Position numbers and translations under genes: made by a program. 64,000 nucleotides of DNA from Streptomyces asiaticus (GTDB taxonomy: Bacteria; Actinomycetota; Actinomycetes; Streptomycetales; Streptomycetaceae). The notes below the pieces were generated by a model. That model was given only the letters and a program-made list of their open reading frames with translations. It was not told the DNA's origin and did not search any database. The stretch is from assembly GCF_018138715.1 (NCBI RefSeq), contig NZ_JAGSHX010000006.1, forward strand, positions 7,998,001-8,062,000, written 5' to 3'. This document shows positions 33,847-42,836 of this stretch, one piece after another. How positions within the stretch are numbered: position 1 is the first letter of the stretch; every line of letters starts with the position of its first letter.

Positions 33847-34209
33847 GCATGGCTCCTCGGTGGGGTGGGGTGGCTGGTTGCGTGCGTGTCACCGGGAAAG
33901 GGGAAGGGGGCAAACGTCCAGGAATCCGGCCAGATCCGCAGGAACACTAGCGGCTGGTGCGCCCAGTTGGCCCTGAGAAGCCATTGACATTAACTCGATA
34001 AGATGATCTAGACCCGCGCGATGTTTGCCCGGGTGGCCGACGGCCCGAGGGGCTCAGTCGCTCAGTCGCGATTTCTGCATCTATAAATCAGATCGCCTTC
34101 CACGGAAACATCTGTTGGACAGAACTACGGCCATGTCCAAGGATCCCTCGTGCGGTGGCCCGGTCAACGCGACACCGGGATGGACCACCGCCTGAGTGGA
34201 GGCTGAACG
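33847..34209. promoter_or_regulatory. divergent promoter region, MIB operon and monooxygenase operon
   Basis: A 363-bp gap with no convincing gene and an AT-rich core at about 33983-34015. TTGACA at 33984-33989 is a possible plus-strand -35. On the complement, TAGTGT near 33948 could serve the MIB operon as a -10. These are visual guesses; no operator was recognised. Confidence 0.4.
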
Positions 34210-35505
34210 TTGAGTGAAGAGACCGAAGTAGTCGTCGTCGGGGCGGGCCAGGCGGGCGTGGCGATGAGCGAGCACCTGGGGGCCCACGGTGTGCCGCACA
34301 TCGTCCTGGAGCGGCACCGTATCGCCGAGCGGTGGCGGTCGGAGCGGTGGGATTCCCTGGTGGCGAACGGGCCCGCGTGGCACGACCGGTTCCCGGGGCT
34401 GGAGTTCTCCGACGTCGACCCCGCCGTCCACCCCGACGCCTTCGCCTCCAAGGACCAGATCGCGGACTACTTCGTCACGTACGCCGAGAAGATCGGTGCC
34501 CCGATCCGGTGCGGTGTCGAGGTGACCTCGGTGCGCAGGCCCCCCGGTCGGCCCGGCTTCCGGGTCGAGACGTCGGAGGGCCCCATCGACGCGCGCTTCG
34601 TCGTGGCCGCGACCGGACCGTTCCAGCGGCCCGTGATCCCGCCCATCGTCCCGGACGGCGCCGTTCCCGCGCAGATCCACTCCAGCGCGTACCGCAACCC
34701 GGGGCAGCTCCCCGAGGGCGCGGTGCTCGTGGTCGGGGCCGGGTCCTCGGGGGTGCAGATCGCCGATGAGCTGCGCCGGTCCGGCCGCCGGGTCCTCCTC
34801 TCCGTCGGTCCGCACGACCGTCCCGCCCGCGAGTACCGCGGACGCGACTTCTGCTGGTGGCTCGGTGTGCTCGGGCGCTGGGACGCGGAGACGCCTCCGC
34901 AGGGGGCCGAACACGTCACCATCGCGGTGAGCGGCGCGCGCGGCGGCCACACCGTGGACTTCCGCGCCCTGGCCGCCGACGGCATCGAGCTCGTGGGCCT
35001 GACCGCGTCCTACGACGACGGTGTGCTGCGCTTCGCGCCGGATCTCGCCACCAACATCGCGCTCGGCGACGCCAAGTACCTCGAACTCCTCCGGGCGGCC
35101 GACGAGTACGTCGAGCGCAATGGGCTCGACCTCCCCGAGGAGCCGGCGGCCCACGTCCTCGGGCCGGACCCGGCAGGCGTGGCCGACCCCCGGCTGGAGC
35201 TCGACCTGGCCGGGGCCGGGGTCACCTCGATCGTCTGGGCGACAGGCTTCGCCACCGACTACAGCTGGCTCGAGGTCGACGCGTTCGACGAGCACGGGCG
35301 GCCGGACCAGCGGCGCGGTGTGTCGTCCGAGCCCGGCGTCTACTTCCTGGGCCTGCCCTGGCTGTCCCGCCGCGGATCGAGCTTCATCTGGGGCGTCTGG
35401 CACGACGCCCGCTACGTGGCCGACCACATCACGACCCAGCGGGGCTACCTCGCGTACGGCGCCGGCGACCGGCCCGGCGCCACGCCGACCGCCTGGAAGA
35501 ACTGA
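34210..35505 (+). CDS. flavin-containing monooxygenase-like oxidoreductase
   Basis: 431 residues with an N-terminal FAD motif VVVVGAGQAGVAMSEHL and a second dinucleotide motif VLVVGAGSSGVQIADELRRSG for NADPH, the CzcO/Baeyer-Villiger/FMO-like layout. ATGF appears as WATGFATDYSWL near the C-terminus. The TTG 34210 start has GAGG seven bases upstream. First gene of a tight operon with RidA, DUF1028 and M20 proteins, so it probably starts catabolism by N- or C-oxygenation of a nitrogen compound. The substrate is unknown. Confidence 0.85.
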   Translation: MSEETEVVVVGAGQAGVAMSEHLGAHGVPHIVLERHRIAERWRSERWDSLVANGPAWHDRFPGLEFSDVDPAVHPDAFASKDQIADYFVTYAEKIGAPIRCGVEVTSVRRPPGRPGFRVETSEGPIDARFVVAATGPFQRPVIPPIVPDGAVPAQIHSSAYRNPGQLPEGAVLVVGAGSSGVQIADELRRSGRRVLLSVGPHDRPAREYRGRDFCWWLGVLGRWDAETPPQGAEHVTIAVSGARGGHTVDFRALAADGIELVGLTASYDDGVLRFAPDLATNIALGDAKYLELLRAADEYVERNGLDLPEEPAAHVLGPDPAGVADPRLELDLAGAGVTSIVWATGFATDYSWLEVDAFDEHGRPDQRRGVSSEPGVYFLGLPWLSRRGSSFIWGVWHDARYVADHITTQRGYLAYGAGDRPGATPTAWKN

Positions 35506-35525
35506 GCAGCAACGAGGAGCAGATG

Positions 35526-36005
35526 ATGACCTCCACGAGCGAGGGCCGCCGGGCGAAGGCCGCCAAGGCCCCGATCGTCGCCGGCGGGCACACCCGGATC
35601 CGCCCGTTCAACACCCGCGACACCTATCCCGAGCAGAACCTCGACAACGACCTCTGTCAGGCCGTCGTCGCGGGAAACACCGTGTACGTCCGGGGCCAGA
35701 TCGGCCAGAACCTCGACACCAGCGAGTCGGTGGGCATCGGCGACGCCGGGGCGCAGGCCGAACAGGCCATGGCGAACATCGCGATGCTGCTCGAAGAGGC
35801 GGGCAGCCGGATGGAGCACCTGGTCAAGCTGACCATCTATCTGGTCGACCCGCGCTACCGCGAGGCGGTGTACCGCACCGTGGGCCGCTGGACCAAGGGC
35901 GTCCACCCGATCTCCACCGGGCTGGTGGTGTCGGCCCTGGCGCGTCCGGAGTGGCTGTGCGAGATCGACGCCGTCGCCGTGCTCCCCGAGGAGGTGCGGG
36001 CATGA
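35526..36005 (+). CDS. RidA/YjgF-family protein
   Basis: 159 residues with the RidA fold: VVAGNTVYVRGQIGQ, AQAEQAMANIAMLLEEAGSRMEHLVKLTIYLVD and a C-terminal CEIDAVAV. An N-terminal extension of about 30 residues precedes the domain. The conserved Arg of enamine/imine deaminases is not in its usual place (LVDPRYREAVY lies where RidA has xxRxx), so a hydrolytic role is likely but unproven. GAGGAG lies six bases before ATG 35526. The stop overlaps the next start (ATGA). Confidence 0.85.
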   Translation: MTSTSEGRRAKAAKAPIVAGGHTRIRPFNTRDTYPEQNLDNDLCQAVVAGNTVYVRGQIGQNLDTSESVGIGDAGAQAEQAMANIAMLLEEAGSRMEHLVKLTIYLVDPRYREAVYRTVGRWTKGVHPISTGLVVSALARPEWLCEIDAVAVLPEEVRA

Positions 36006-36676
36006 CGTTCTCCCTGGTGGTCCGTGACGGCGAACGGTTCGGCATCGTGGCCAGCTCGTCCAGTCCCGCGGTCGCCGCCCGGGTCGCCCATCTGCGGCCC
36101 GGGGTCGGCGCGGCGGCTTCGCAGAACATCACCGACCCCACGCTCGGCACCAGCCTGCTGGAGGAGCTGGCGGACCACGGCGACGCGGAACGCGCCCTGG
36201 CCGGTGTCACCGGCGCGGCGCGCAACGCGACGTCCATCGCCTACCGTCAGCTGACCGTGGTGGGCCGCTCCGGGCCCGGAGTCGCCCACAGCGGGTCGCA
36301 CACCCTGGGCAGGTACGCCTCGGCCACCGCCGAGGGCGCGGTGGCGGCCGGCAACATGCTGTGCGGTGAGCACATCCCCGGCGTCCTCCTCGACGCGTAC
36401 TCCGCCGCCACCGGGGAGCTGGAGGAGCGGCTGGTCATCGCCCTGAAGGCGGCCGTCGCGGCCGGTGGCGAGGAGGGGCCGGTGCACTCCGCGGGCCTCG
36501 CGGTCGTCGCGGACGTGGACTGGCGGGTGACCGATCTGCGGGTGGACTGGGCCGACGACCCCGTCGACCGGCTCGCCGAACTCCTCGCCGTCTGGCTGCC
36601 GCAGCGGGACGACTACGTACGCCGTGGACTCGATCCCGCCTCCGCCCCCTCGTACGGCGTGCCGGGCGATCGGTGA
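36002..36676 (+). CDS. DUF1028 family protein (Ntn-hydrolase-like)
   Basis: 224 residues. It opens MTFSLVVRDGERFGIVASSSSPAVAARV, with GVGAAASQNITDPTLG and AAGNMLCG in the middle, the conserved pattern of DUF1028. These proteins share the Ntn-hydrolase fold and often sit in catabolic operons with amidohydrolases and RidA. Some members carry a peptidoglycan-binding tail; this one does not. Overlaps on both sides (ATGA, then GTGA) imply equal expression with its neighbours. Confidence 0.82.
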   Translation: MTFSLVVRDGERFGIVASSSSPAVAARVAHLRPGVGAAASQNITDPTLGTSLLEELADHGDAERALAGVTGAARNATSIAYRQLTVVGRSGPGVAHSGSHTLGRYASATAEGAVAAGNMLCGEHIPGVLLDAYSAATGELEERLVIALKAAVAAGGEEGPVHSAGLAVVADVDWRVTDLRVDWADDPVDRLAELLAVWLPQRDDYVRRGLDPASAPSYGVPGDR

Positions 36677-37845
36677 GGGAGGCGATGGAGGCGATGGGGA
36701 CGTCGGGGCCGCTGAAAGAGGCCGCCCGGCGTGCGGTCGACCGGCACGCCGAGGAGCTGATCCGGCTCTCCGAGCGGCTGCACGCCGACCCGGAGACCGC
36801 CTGGGAGGAACACCGGGCGGCGGCCGCCGTACCCGAGCCGCTGGACCGCGCCGGATTCGACGTCACCGCGTCCTATCTGGGCCTGGACACCGCCTTCCAC
36901 GCCCGGTTCGGCAGCGGGCCGGTCCGGATCGCGCTGTGCGCCGAGTACGACGCGCTGCCCGGCCTCGGCCACGCGTGCGGGCACAATCTCATCGCGGCGA
37001 GCTCGGTCGGCGCCGCGCTGGGCCTGGCCGCCGTCGCCGACGACGCGGGCCTCACCGTCGAGGTCTACGGCACCCCGGCGGAGGAGGGCGGCGGCGGCAA
37101 GATCGAGATGCTCGACCGGGGCGCCTTCGCCGGGGTGGACCTCGCGATGATGGCGCACCCGGCGCCGGTCGACGTCGCCGAGGCCCGTCCGTTCGCGGTC
37201 AGCCACTCCAAGATCTCCTACACCGGCAGGTCCGCGCACGCCGCGGCCTACCCCGAGGCCGGGGTCAACGCGGCCGACGCCTTCACCGTGGCCCAGGTCG
37301 CCATCGGGCTGCTCCGCCAGCAACTGCCGTCCTCCGCCCGGGTGCACGGCGTGGTGACCCACGCCGGGGACGCCCCGAACGCCATCCCGGAGCGGACCAC
37401 CGGCCGCTGGTACGTCAGGGCGGAGACCCTCGCCGAACTGGCCGGGCTCGAACCACGGGTCGTGCGGGCCTTCGAGGCGGGCGCCCTCGCCACCGGGTGC
37501 GAGCTGGAGATCGAGCCGGAGAGCAAGCCGTACGCGGAGTTCCGTAACGATGAGACCGCCCTCGGCCACTACCGCGCGAACGCCCTCGCCCTGGGGCGGG
37601 AGTTCGCGCCGCCCGGGCAGGCCGCCCGGATGAACCGCGCCTCCACCGACATGGGCAACGTCTCGCAGGTGGTGCCCGCCATCCACCCCTACATCGGCAT
37701 CGGCTCGCTGCCCGCCACCAACCACCAGCACGAGTTCGCCGCGTTCTGCGTGGGCGGGACGGCCCAGCGGGCGCTGCTCGACGGGGCGACGGCGCTGGCC
37801 TGGACCGGTGTGGACCGGAGCCCGGCCCGAGACGCCGGCCACTGA
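36673..37845 (+). CDS. M20-family amidohydrolase (AbgB/aminoacylase type)
   Basis: 390 residues. Metal-binding M20 features are visible: CAEYDALPGLGHACGHN, TPAEEGGGGKIEM and a C-terminal NHQHEFA. The lid domain includes HSKISYTGRSAHAAAYPEAG. The closest pattern is the p-aminobenzoyl-glutamate hydrolase/N-acyl amino acid deacylase group. GTG 36673 overlaps the previous stop; ATG 36685 or 36694 are alternatives. It likely hydrolyses an amide made or exposed by the upstream enzymes. Confidence 0.87.
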   Translation: MREAMEAMGTSGPLKEAARRAVDRHAEELIRLSERLHADPETAWEEHRAAAAVPEPLDRAGFDVTASYLGLDTAFHARFGSGPVRIALCAEYDALPGLGHACGHNLIAASSVGAALGLAAVADDAGLTVEVYGTPAEEGGGGKIEMLDRGAFAGVDLAMMAHPAPVDVAEARPFAVSHSKISYTGRSAHAAAYPEAGVNAADAFTVAQVAIGLLRQQLPSSARVHGVVTHAGDAPNAIPERTTGRWYVRAETLAELAGLEPRVVRAFEAGALATGCELEIEPESKPYAEFRNDETALGHYRANALALGREFAPPGQAARMNRASTDMGNVSQVVPAIHPYIGIGSLPATNHQHEFAAFCVGGTAQRALLDGATALAWTGVDRSPARDAGH

Positions 37846-37903
37846 CCGAGGCGGCACCCGCACAGCTCCGGCTTCTTCCACCCCATCCCCAAGGAGGCGC
37901 GCA

Positions 37904-39265
37904 ATGCCCACCACTCACACCGACGTCACCACGACCGAGGTCGAGGTGGCCACCGACGCCGTCGCCCTGCGCAGAAGCGTTGCCGCGGGAGCCGTCGGCG
38001 TGTTCGTGCACTGGTTCGACTGGGCCGCCTACGCCTATCTCGCCGGTACGGTCGCGACCGTGTTCTTCCCGGACGAGAACAGCACCACAGGACTGCTCGC
38101 CGTGTTCGGCGTGTTCGCCGTGTCCTTCGGCATCCGGCCCATCGGTGCCATGGTGTTCGGGCCGCTCGGCGACCGGATCGGCCGCAAGCGCACACTGTCG
38201 CTGGTCATCTTCATGATGTCCGGCGCGACCCTGACCATCGGTCTGCTGCCCGGCTACGCCGCGATCGGGGTCGGCGCCCCGGTGCTCCTGGTGATCCTGC
38301 GTCTGATCCAGGGATTCGCGGCGGGCGGTGAGTTCGGCAGCGCGGCGAGCTTCCTCGCCGAGAGCTCCCCCCGGCGCCATCGCGGATTCGGGGTGAGCTG
38401 GCTTGAGGTCGGCTCCCTGCTGGGCTTCCTCGCCGGTTCGTGTCTCTACCTGCTGCTGTCGACGGGGCTCGACGAGGCCCAGCTGACCTCCTGGGGCTGG
38501 CGCGTCCCCTTCCTCATCTCCGCACCGCTCGGCGTCATCGGTTTCATCATCCGCAACAAGATCGAGGACACCCCCGAGTACCGGACGCTCGAGGCCAACG
38601 ACGCCGTGCCGCGCACCCCCGTACGGGAGCTGCTCCGCCACCACAAGCGGCAGCTGCTCCAGGCGGCGGGCCTGATGGCGGCCATGCACGTGCCCTTCTA
38701 CGCGGTGCTGACGTACCTGGTCACCTACGAGACCGACCACCTGGGGCACTCGGCCGGCAGCGCCGCCCTGCTGTCCACGGCGATCTCGCTGCTGGGGCTG
38801 GTGCTGGTCCCGGTGTTCGGGCTGCTGTCCGACCGCGTGGGACGCAAACCGGTCTTCGTCGGCGCCACCGCGGCCCTCCTGGTCGCCGCCACCCCCGCGT
38901 TCCTCCTCATGCGGACCGGGCTCGCCGGAACCTGGACCGCCGGACTGCTGCTCGGCGTGATCCTCGCCGCGATCCTCGGCACCTACGCCGTGTGGTCGGC
39001 GGAGATCTTCCCCACCCGCACCCGCCAGAGCGGCCTGTCCATCGCCTACAACCTCACTGCCGCCCTGTTCGCCGGCACGGTGCCGTACCTGATGACCGTG
39101 CTCATCTCCGCGACCGGCTCCACCCTGCTGCCCGGCCCCTATCTGATGGTGTTCGCCGCCGGCGGCCTCGTCGCCGCCCTGTCCCTGAAGGAGACCAAAG
39201 GGTCCGCCCTGCTGCGCCCCGAGGACGTCGCCGACGCGCCCTCTGCACCCCCTGAGCGCCACTAG
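37904..39265 (+). CDS. MHS-family MFS transporter
   Basis: 453 residues with about 12 membrane segments. The family markers are GPLGDRIGRKRTL in loop 2-3, RLIQGFAAGGEFGSAASFLAE, and a second DRVGRKP. MHS members are proton symporters for organic acids, betaines or aromatic acids. AAGGAGG lies before ATG 37904. As the last gene of the monooxygenase operon it is the probable importer of the operon's substrate. An inverted repeat follows. Confidence 0.9.
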   Translation: MPTTHTDVTTTEVEVATDAVALRRSVAAGAVGVFVHWFDWAAYAYLAGTVATVFFPDENSTTGLLAVFGVFAVSFGIRPIGAMVFGPLGDRIGRKRTLSLVIFMMSGATLTIGLLPGYAAIGVGAPVLLVILRLIQGFAAGGEFGSAASFLAESSPRRHRGFGVSWLEVGSLLGFLAGSCLYLLLSTGLDEAQLTSWGWRVPFLISAPLGVIGFIIRNKIEDTPEYRTLEANDAVPRTPVRELLRHHKRQLLQAAGLMAAMHVPFYAVLTYLVTYETDHLGHSAGSAALLSTAISLLGLVLVPVFGLLSDRVGRKPVFVGATAALLVAATPAFLLMRTGLAGTWTAGLLLGVILAAILGTYAVWSAEIFPTRTRQSGLSIAYNLTAALFAGTVPYLMTVLISATGSTLLPGPYLMVFAAGGLVAALSLKETKGSALLRPEDVADAPSAPPERH

Positions 39266-39270
39266 GGGGA

Positions 39271-39413
39271 TGTCCGGCGGATCTTGGCGCCTGCGGCGGG
39301 CTGCTCCCCTCCCCGCCCCTTCCCGAAACTGGGGCTCCGCCCCAGACCCCGGGGTCCAGGGGCGGAGTCCCTGGTAACGGGAAGGGGCGGGGAGGGGAAA
39401 GATCCGCCGGACA
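39271..39413. terminator. long nested inverted repeat element
   Basis: Outer arms of 15 bp (39271-39285 with 39399-39413) and inner arms of 20 bp (39306-39325 with 39378-39397) are perfect, with small hairpins inside. The whole can fold into one long rod. It lies between the MHS gene and the LysR gene and probably ends the operon. The nested design also resembles repeated intergenic palindromes in actinomycete genomes. Confidence 0.75.
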
Positions 39414-39504
39414 CCCTGTAGGCGCCGCCGCATAGGGTCGATACCCGCCGCCGCATAAGGTCGGCACCGGCATGGACACCGATCACCAGGCGCGAGGGCC
39501 ACGC

Positions 39505-40428
39505 ATGACGTCACCGGTGGGTTTCACCCTCCTGCAACTCCGCTACTTCCTCGTCGCCGCCGAACGCGGTTCGATGACGGAGGCGTCGGGGGCGCTCCAC
39601 ATCGCCCAGTCCGCCGTGTCCGCGGCCATCCACAACCTGGAGCGCGATCTGCGGGTGCAGCTGTTCATCCGCCGCAGGGGCCGGGGACTGACCCTGACGC
39701 CCGCGGGGGAGCGGCTTCAGAGCCACGCGCGGGAGCTGCTGGCCCGCGCGCGTGAGGTCGAGCGGGAGGCTCGGGGAGACGGTGAGACGATCTCCGGGCC
39801 GGTGGCCGTCGGCTGCTTCGTGACGCTGGCCCCGTACTATCTGCCGCCCCTGTTCAGCGAATGCACCCGCCGCTACCCGGGCATCGAGATCGACGTGGTG
39901 GAGGCGGAGACGGATCAGCTCGTCGAGGCCCTGGGCGCGGGGCGCATCGACTTCGCCCTCACCTACGGCCTCGGTCTGTCGGCCGAGCCGGACCTGTGCG
40001 GCGAGACGATCGCGCGGGCCCCGGCCTACGTCATCGTCCCCGCCGATCACCCCCTGGCCCGGCAGGGCACCGTGGAGCTGGCCGAACTGTCCGCGGAACC
40101 CCTCGTCCTGCTCGACCTGCCGCACAGCCGCGACTACTTCCGCTCGCTGGTGGCCGCCACCGGCACCGCGCCCGATGTCCGCTACCGCACCCGGAGCTAT
40201 GAAACGGTGCGTTCCCTGGTGGCCCGGGGGCTCGGATACTCCGTGCTGAACCAGCGGCCGGCGACCAGCCAGACCTACGGCGGCGGCGAGATCGCGGAAC
40301 TGGAGCTGCGGGACGGAAGCCCCCCGCTCGAAGTCAAGATCGCCTCGGTGAAGGGCATGACCCAGACCGCCCGCGCCCAGGCCGTGATGGGGCTGCTGCG
40401 GGAGGTGGCCGCCGCCACGATCCCGTGA
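39505..40428 (+). CDS. LysR-family transcriptional regulator
   Basis: 307 residues. The N-terminal winged HTH reads LLQLRYFLVAAERGSMTEASGALHIAQSAVSAAIHNLERDL; the C-terminal part is a periplasmic-binding-like sensor (GPVAVGCFVTLAPYYLPPL, DLPHSRDYF). ATG 39505 has GAGG seven bases upstream; ATG 39472 is an alternative. It is on the same strand as the catabolic operon but behind the inverted repeat, so it has its own promoter. It is a candidate activator of that operon. Confidence 0.9.
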   Translation: MTSPVGFTLLQLRYFLVAAERGSMTEASGALHIAQSAVSAAIHNLERDLRVQLFIRRRGRGLTLTPAGERLQSHARELLARAREVEREARGDGETISGPVAVGCFVTLAPYYLPPLFSECTRRYPGIEIDVVEAETDQLVEALGAGRIDFALTYGLGLSAEPDLCGETIARAPAYVIVPADHPLARQGTVELAELSAEPLVLLDLPHSRDYFRSLVAATGTAPDVRYRTRSYETVRSLVARGLGYSVLNQRPATSQTYGGGEIAELELRDGSPPLEVKIASVKGMTQTARAQAVMGLLREVAAATIP

Positions 40429-40441
40429 CGGGCGGTGTGCG

Positions 40442-41410
40442 TCAGGCGGTCGGTCCGCGGCGCTCCCCGTGGGTGGCTGCCCGGCCGCCGTCGTCGGCGT
40501 GTGTCCGGGCCACGAGGAGAGCGATGTCGTCCTCCGGGGGAGCGTCCGTGGTCATCCTCGCGATGACGCGGGCGCACAGGTCCTCGCGGCTCGCCGAGGG
40601 GCGTTGCAGCGCGGCGAGCAGCCGGTCGAGACCTGCGTCGATGTCGCCGTGCCGGGTCTCCACCAGCCCGTCGGTGAAGGAGGCGAGCAGACTCCCCTCG
40701 GGGAGCTCCAGGTCGACGGATTCGTACGCTCCGGTGCCGATGCCGAGCGGCGGGCCCACCGGTGTGTCGGCGATCCTGGCGTGGCCGTCGGGGGCCACCA
40801 GCATCGGTGGCGGATGCCCGGCGCGCGCCAGGGTGCAGACGCGGGTGGCCGGGTCGTAGACGGCGTAGAGGCAGGTCCCGCCGGTGATCGACGAGTACTC
40901 CGGGGACCAGGTGCCCGCCTCGGCGAGCCGGGCGGTGACCTTGTCCAGGTGGTCGAGCAGTTCCGCGGGGTGCTGGTCGAGGGCGGCGAGGGTGTGGACC
41001 GCGGTGCGCATCCTGCCCATGGCGGCGGCGGCGTTGATGCCATGGCCGATGATATCGCCGATGACCAGGGCGATCCGGTCGCCCGGCAGCTCGATGGCGT
41101 CCATCCAGTCCCCGCCCACCCCTTCGTGCCGGTCGGAGGGCAGATAGCGGCCGGCCAGGTCCACCGCGGCGCCGCCCGACAGCTCCTGCGGCAGGAGGCT
41201 GCGCTGGAGGGCGAGGGCGGCGGCCCGCTCCCGTGCGTAGCGGCGGGCGTTGTCCAGGCTCAGCGCCGCCTGGACGCAGAGTTCCTCGGCCAGCAGCAGA
41301 TCGTCCTGGGTGAAGGGCACGGCGTTGTCGGTCCGCGTGAACACGGCGATGCCGAGGATGGTGCCGTCGGAGCTCAGGAGGGCGAGGGCCGGAGCGGGTG
41401 CCTCGGGCAC
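40442..41410 (-). CDS. SpoIIE-type PP2C phosphatase, probably 5'-truncated
   Basis: About 320 residues. The remains of a GAF domain (ILGIAVFTRTDNAVPFTQDDLLLAEELC) lead to a complete PP2C/RsbU domain with GGDWMDAIEL, IGDIIGHGINAAA and FTDGLVETR metal-binding Asp positions. Relatives normally carry a full GAF and often a PAS domain upstream. Here the frame continues to 41623 without family resemblance or a ribosome site, so the front is probably lost. The start at GTG 41410 is only the first start inside the recognisable part. Such phosphatases act on anti-anti-sigma factors. Confidence 0.7.
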   Translation of the reverse strand: MPEAPAPALALLSSDGTILGIAVFTRTDNAVPFTQDDLLLAEELCVQAALSLDNARRYARERAAALALQRSLLPQELSGGAAVDLAGRYLPSDRHEGVGGDWMDAIELPGDRIALVIGDIIGHGINAAAAMGRMRTAVHTLAALDQHPAELLDHLDKVTARLAEAGTWSPEYSSITGGTCLYAVYDPATRVCTLARAGHPPPMLVAPDGHARIADTPVGPPLGIGTGAYESVDLELPEGSLLASFTDGLVETRHGDIDAGLDRLLAALQRPSASREDLCARVIARMTTDAPPEDDIALLVARTHADDGGRAATHGERRGPTA

Positions 41411-41647
41411 GTCCGCGAAGCCGGGCCGGTATCCGCTTCGCCTCGGGATCGGCCCCGGCTCTACGCGCCATCCCGATACCCTCCGTAGCGCCGATATCGG
41501 TCGATACTCTGCGAAAAGGGTAACGCGCCCGGGCGGTGGCCGGGGCTTCGCCGATCGGAGTGGCCGGCCACCGATGAGTTCGGCGACCGGGCGGGGTCTG
41601 CACCTGTAGAACGCCCGCCACACACCTGATCAGGAAGGGATCACGGC

Positions 41648-42334
41648 ATGACCGCCAACGCACTGCCGCCCGTCGTGGACGCAGACACCTGGCAGCGTGA
41701 GCTCGAAGCGCTGCGGGTCCGGGAGAAGGCCGCGACCCGGGAACTCGACGCGATCGCCGCCCAGCGACGCCGCCTGCCGATGGTCGAGATGCCCGACTAC
41801 ACCCTCGAGGGCGAGGACGGACCGGTTCGGCTGGTGGACCTCTTCGACGGCAGGAAGCAGCTGATCGTCTACCACCACATGTGGTTCCCGGGCGAGAAGT
41901 GGCAGTGCCCGGGCTGCACGGGGTTCACCTCGCAGTTCACCAGGCTGGAGTTCCTGGGCAACTACGACGCCCGGTTCGTCATCGTCACCCAGGGCCCGAT
42001 CGACGAGGCACTCGCCTACAGGCGGCGGGTCGGGAACACGATGGCCTGGTACTCCACGGCGAACAGCCCGTTCGGCACCGACGTCGGCGCCCCGCCCGGC
42101 GGCGGATTCGCCGTCAATGTCTTCCTGCGCGACGGCGACACCGTCTACCGCACCTGGCACACCAACGGCCGTGGCACCGAGCAGCTCAGCCACTCCTTCG
42201 CGCTGATCGACCTGTTGCCGTACGGGCGGCAGGAGGAATGGCAGGACTCGCCCGACGGGTGGCCACAGCAGCCCACTTACAGCCGGTGGGCCGGCTCCGA
42301 GGACATCGCCGCGCTCTACGGCCAGGGCACATGA
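41648..42334 (+). CDS. DUF899 thioredoxin-like protein
   Basis: 228 residues. An N-terminal helix (WQRELEALRVREKAATRELDAIAAQRRRLPMV) is followed by a thioredoxin-like domain with CPGC in KWQCPGCTGFTSQF, and the family C-terminal pattern (FALIDLLPYGRQEEWQDSP). Proteins of this family are abundant in actinomycetes and have no firm function; a redox role is inferred from the CxxC. The ATG 41648 start has GGGA upstream. Confidence 0.85.
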   Translation: MTANALPPVVDADTWQRELEALRVREKAATRELDAIAAQRRRLPMVEMPDYTLEGEDGPVRLVDLFDGRKQLIVYHHMWFPGEKWQCPGCTGFTSQFTRLEFLGNYDARFVIVTQGPIDEALAYRRRVGNTMAWYSTANSPFGTDVGAPPGGGFAVNVFLRDGDTVYRTWHTNGRGTEQLSHSFALIDLLPYGRQEEWQDSPDGWPQQPTYSRWAGSEDIAALYGQGT

Positions 42335-42346
42335 GGGTGGCCGACG

Positions 42347-42775
42347 TCAGGCAGGTGAGGGCGGGGCCTCCTCGTTGAGCTGTCGCAGCAGGCCGAGCAG
42401 GGTGGCCCGGTCCGCGGACGGGAGGGGTGAGAAGCACTCCTCCAGGACCTTCTGGCTGACCTGGTGGCCGGCGGCCAGGGTCTGTTCGCCGGTGGGGGTG
42501 AGGCGGTGTTCCATGCGGCGTCCGTGGCCCGGCCTGCGCTCCACCAGTCCCTGGGCGGCCAGGCGGCCCACGAGCGCTCCGAACGCCTGCTCGCTCTGGA
42601 ACGTCACCGCGGCCAGTTCGCGTGCCGAGGCTCCGGGCCGGCCGCTGATGGCGCGCAGCGCGTCCCACTGCGCCAGCGTCGTACCGACCTCGCCCAGCGC
42701 ACTGTCCAGCGCTCGGTGCTGTCGGTACTGCGCCTGCTTGACCGCGCGCCCCAGAACCTGCACATCAGCATCCAT
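42347..42775 (-). CDS. MarR-family transcriptional regulator
   Basis: 142 residues with a winged helix (SARELAAVTFQSEQAFGALVGRLAAQGLVERRPG) and wing HGRRMEHRLTPTG. It is divergent from the alpha/beta hydrolase gene, with a palindrome between them, so it probably represses the hydrolase and itself until an aromatic or oxidant ligand binds. Confidence 0.9.
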   Translation of the reverse strand: MDADVQVLGRAVKQAQYRQHRALDSALGEVGTTLAQWDALRAISGRPGASARELAAVTFQSEQAFGALVGRLAAQGLVERRPGHGRRMEHRLTPTGEQTLAAGHQVSQKVLEECFSPLPSADRATLLGLLRQLNEEAPPSPA

Positions 42776-42797
42776 GCCGTAAGTCTACCCGCAATGA

Positions 42798-42824
42798 AAC
42801 TAGCTTAATTAAAGAAGCTTAGTT
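42798..42824. promoter_or_regulatory. AT-rich inverted repeat, MarR operator candidate
   Basis: AACTAGCTT and AAGCTTAGTT face each other across an AT-rich centre, with one unpaired base in the right arm. Very low GC for this genome; it lies just before the hydrolase start at 42837. Confidence 0.65.
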
Positions 42825-42836
42825 ACAGTCTGATCC

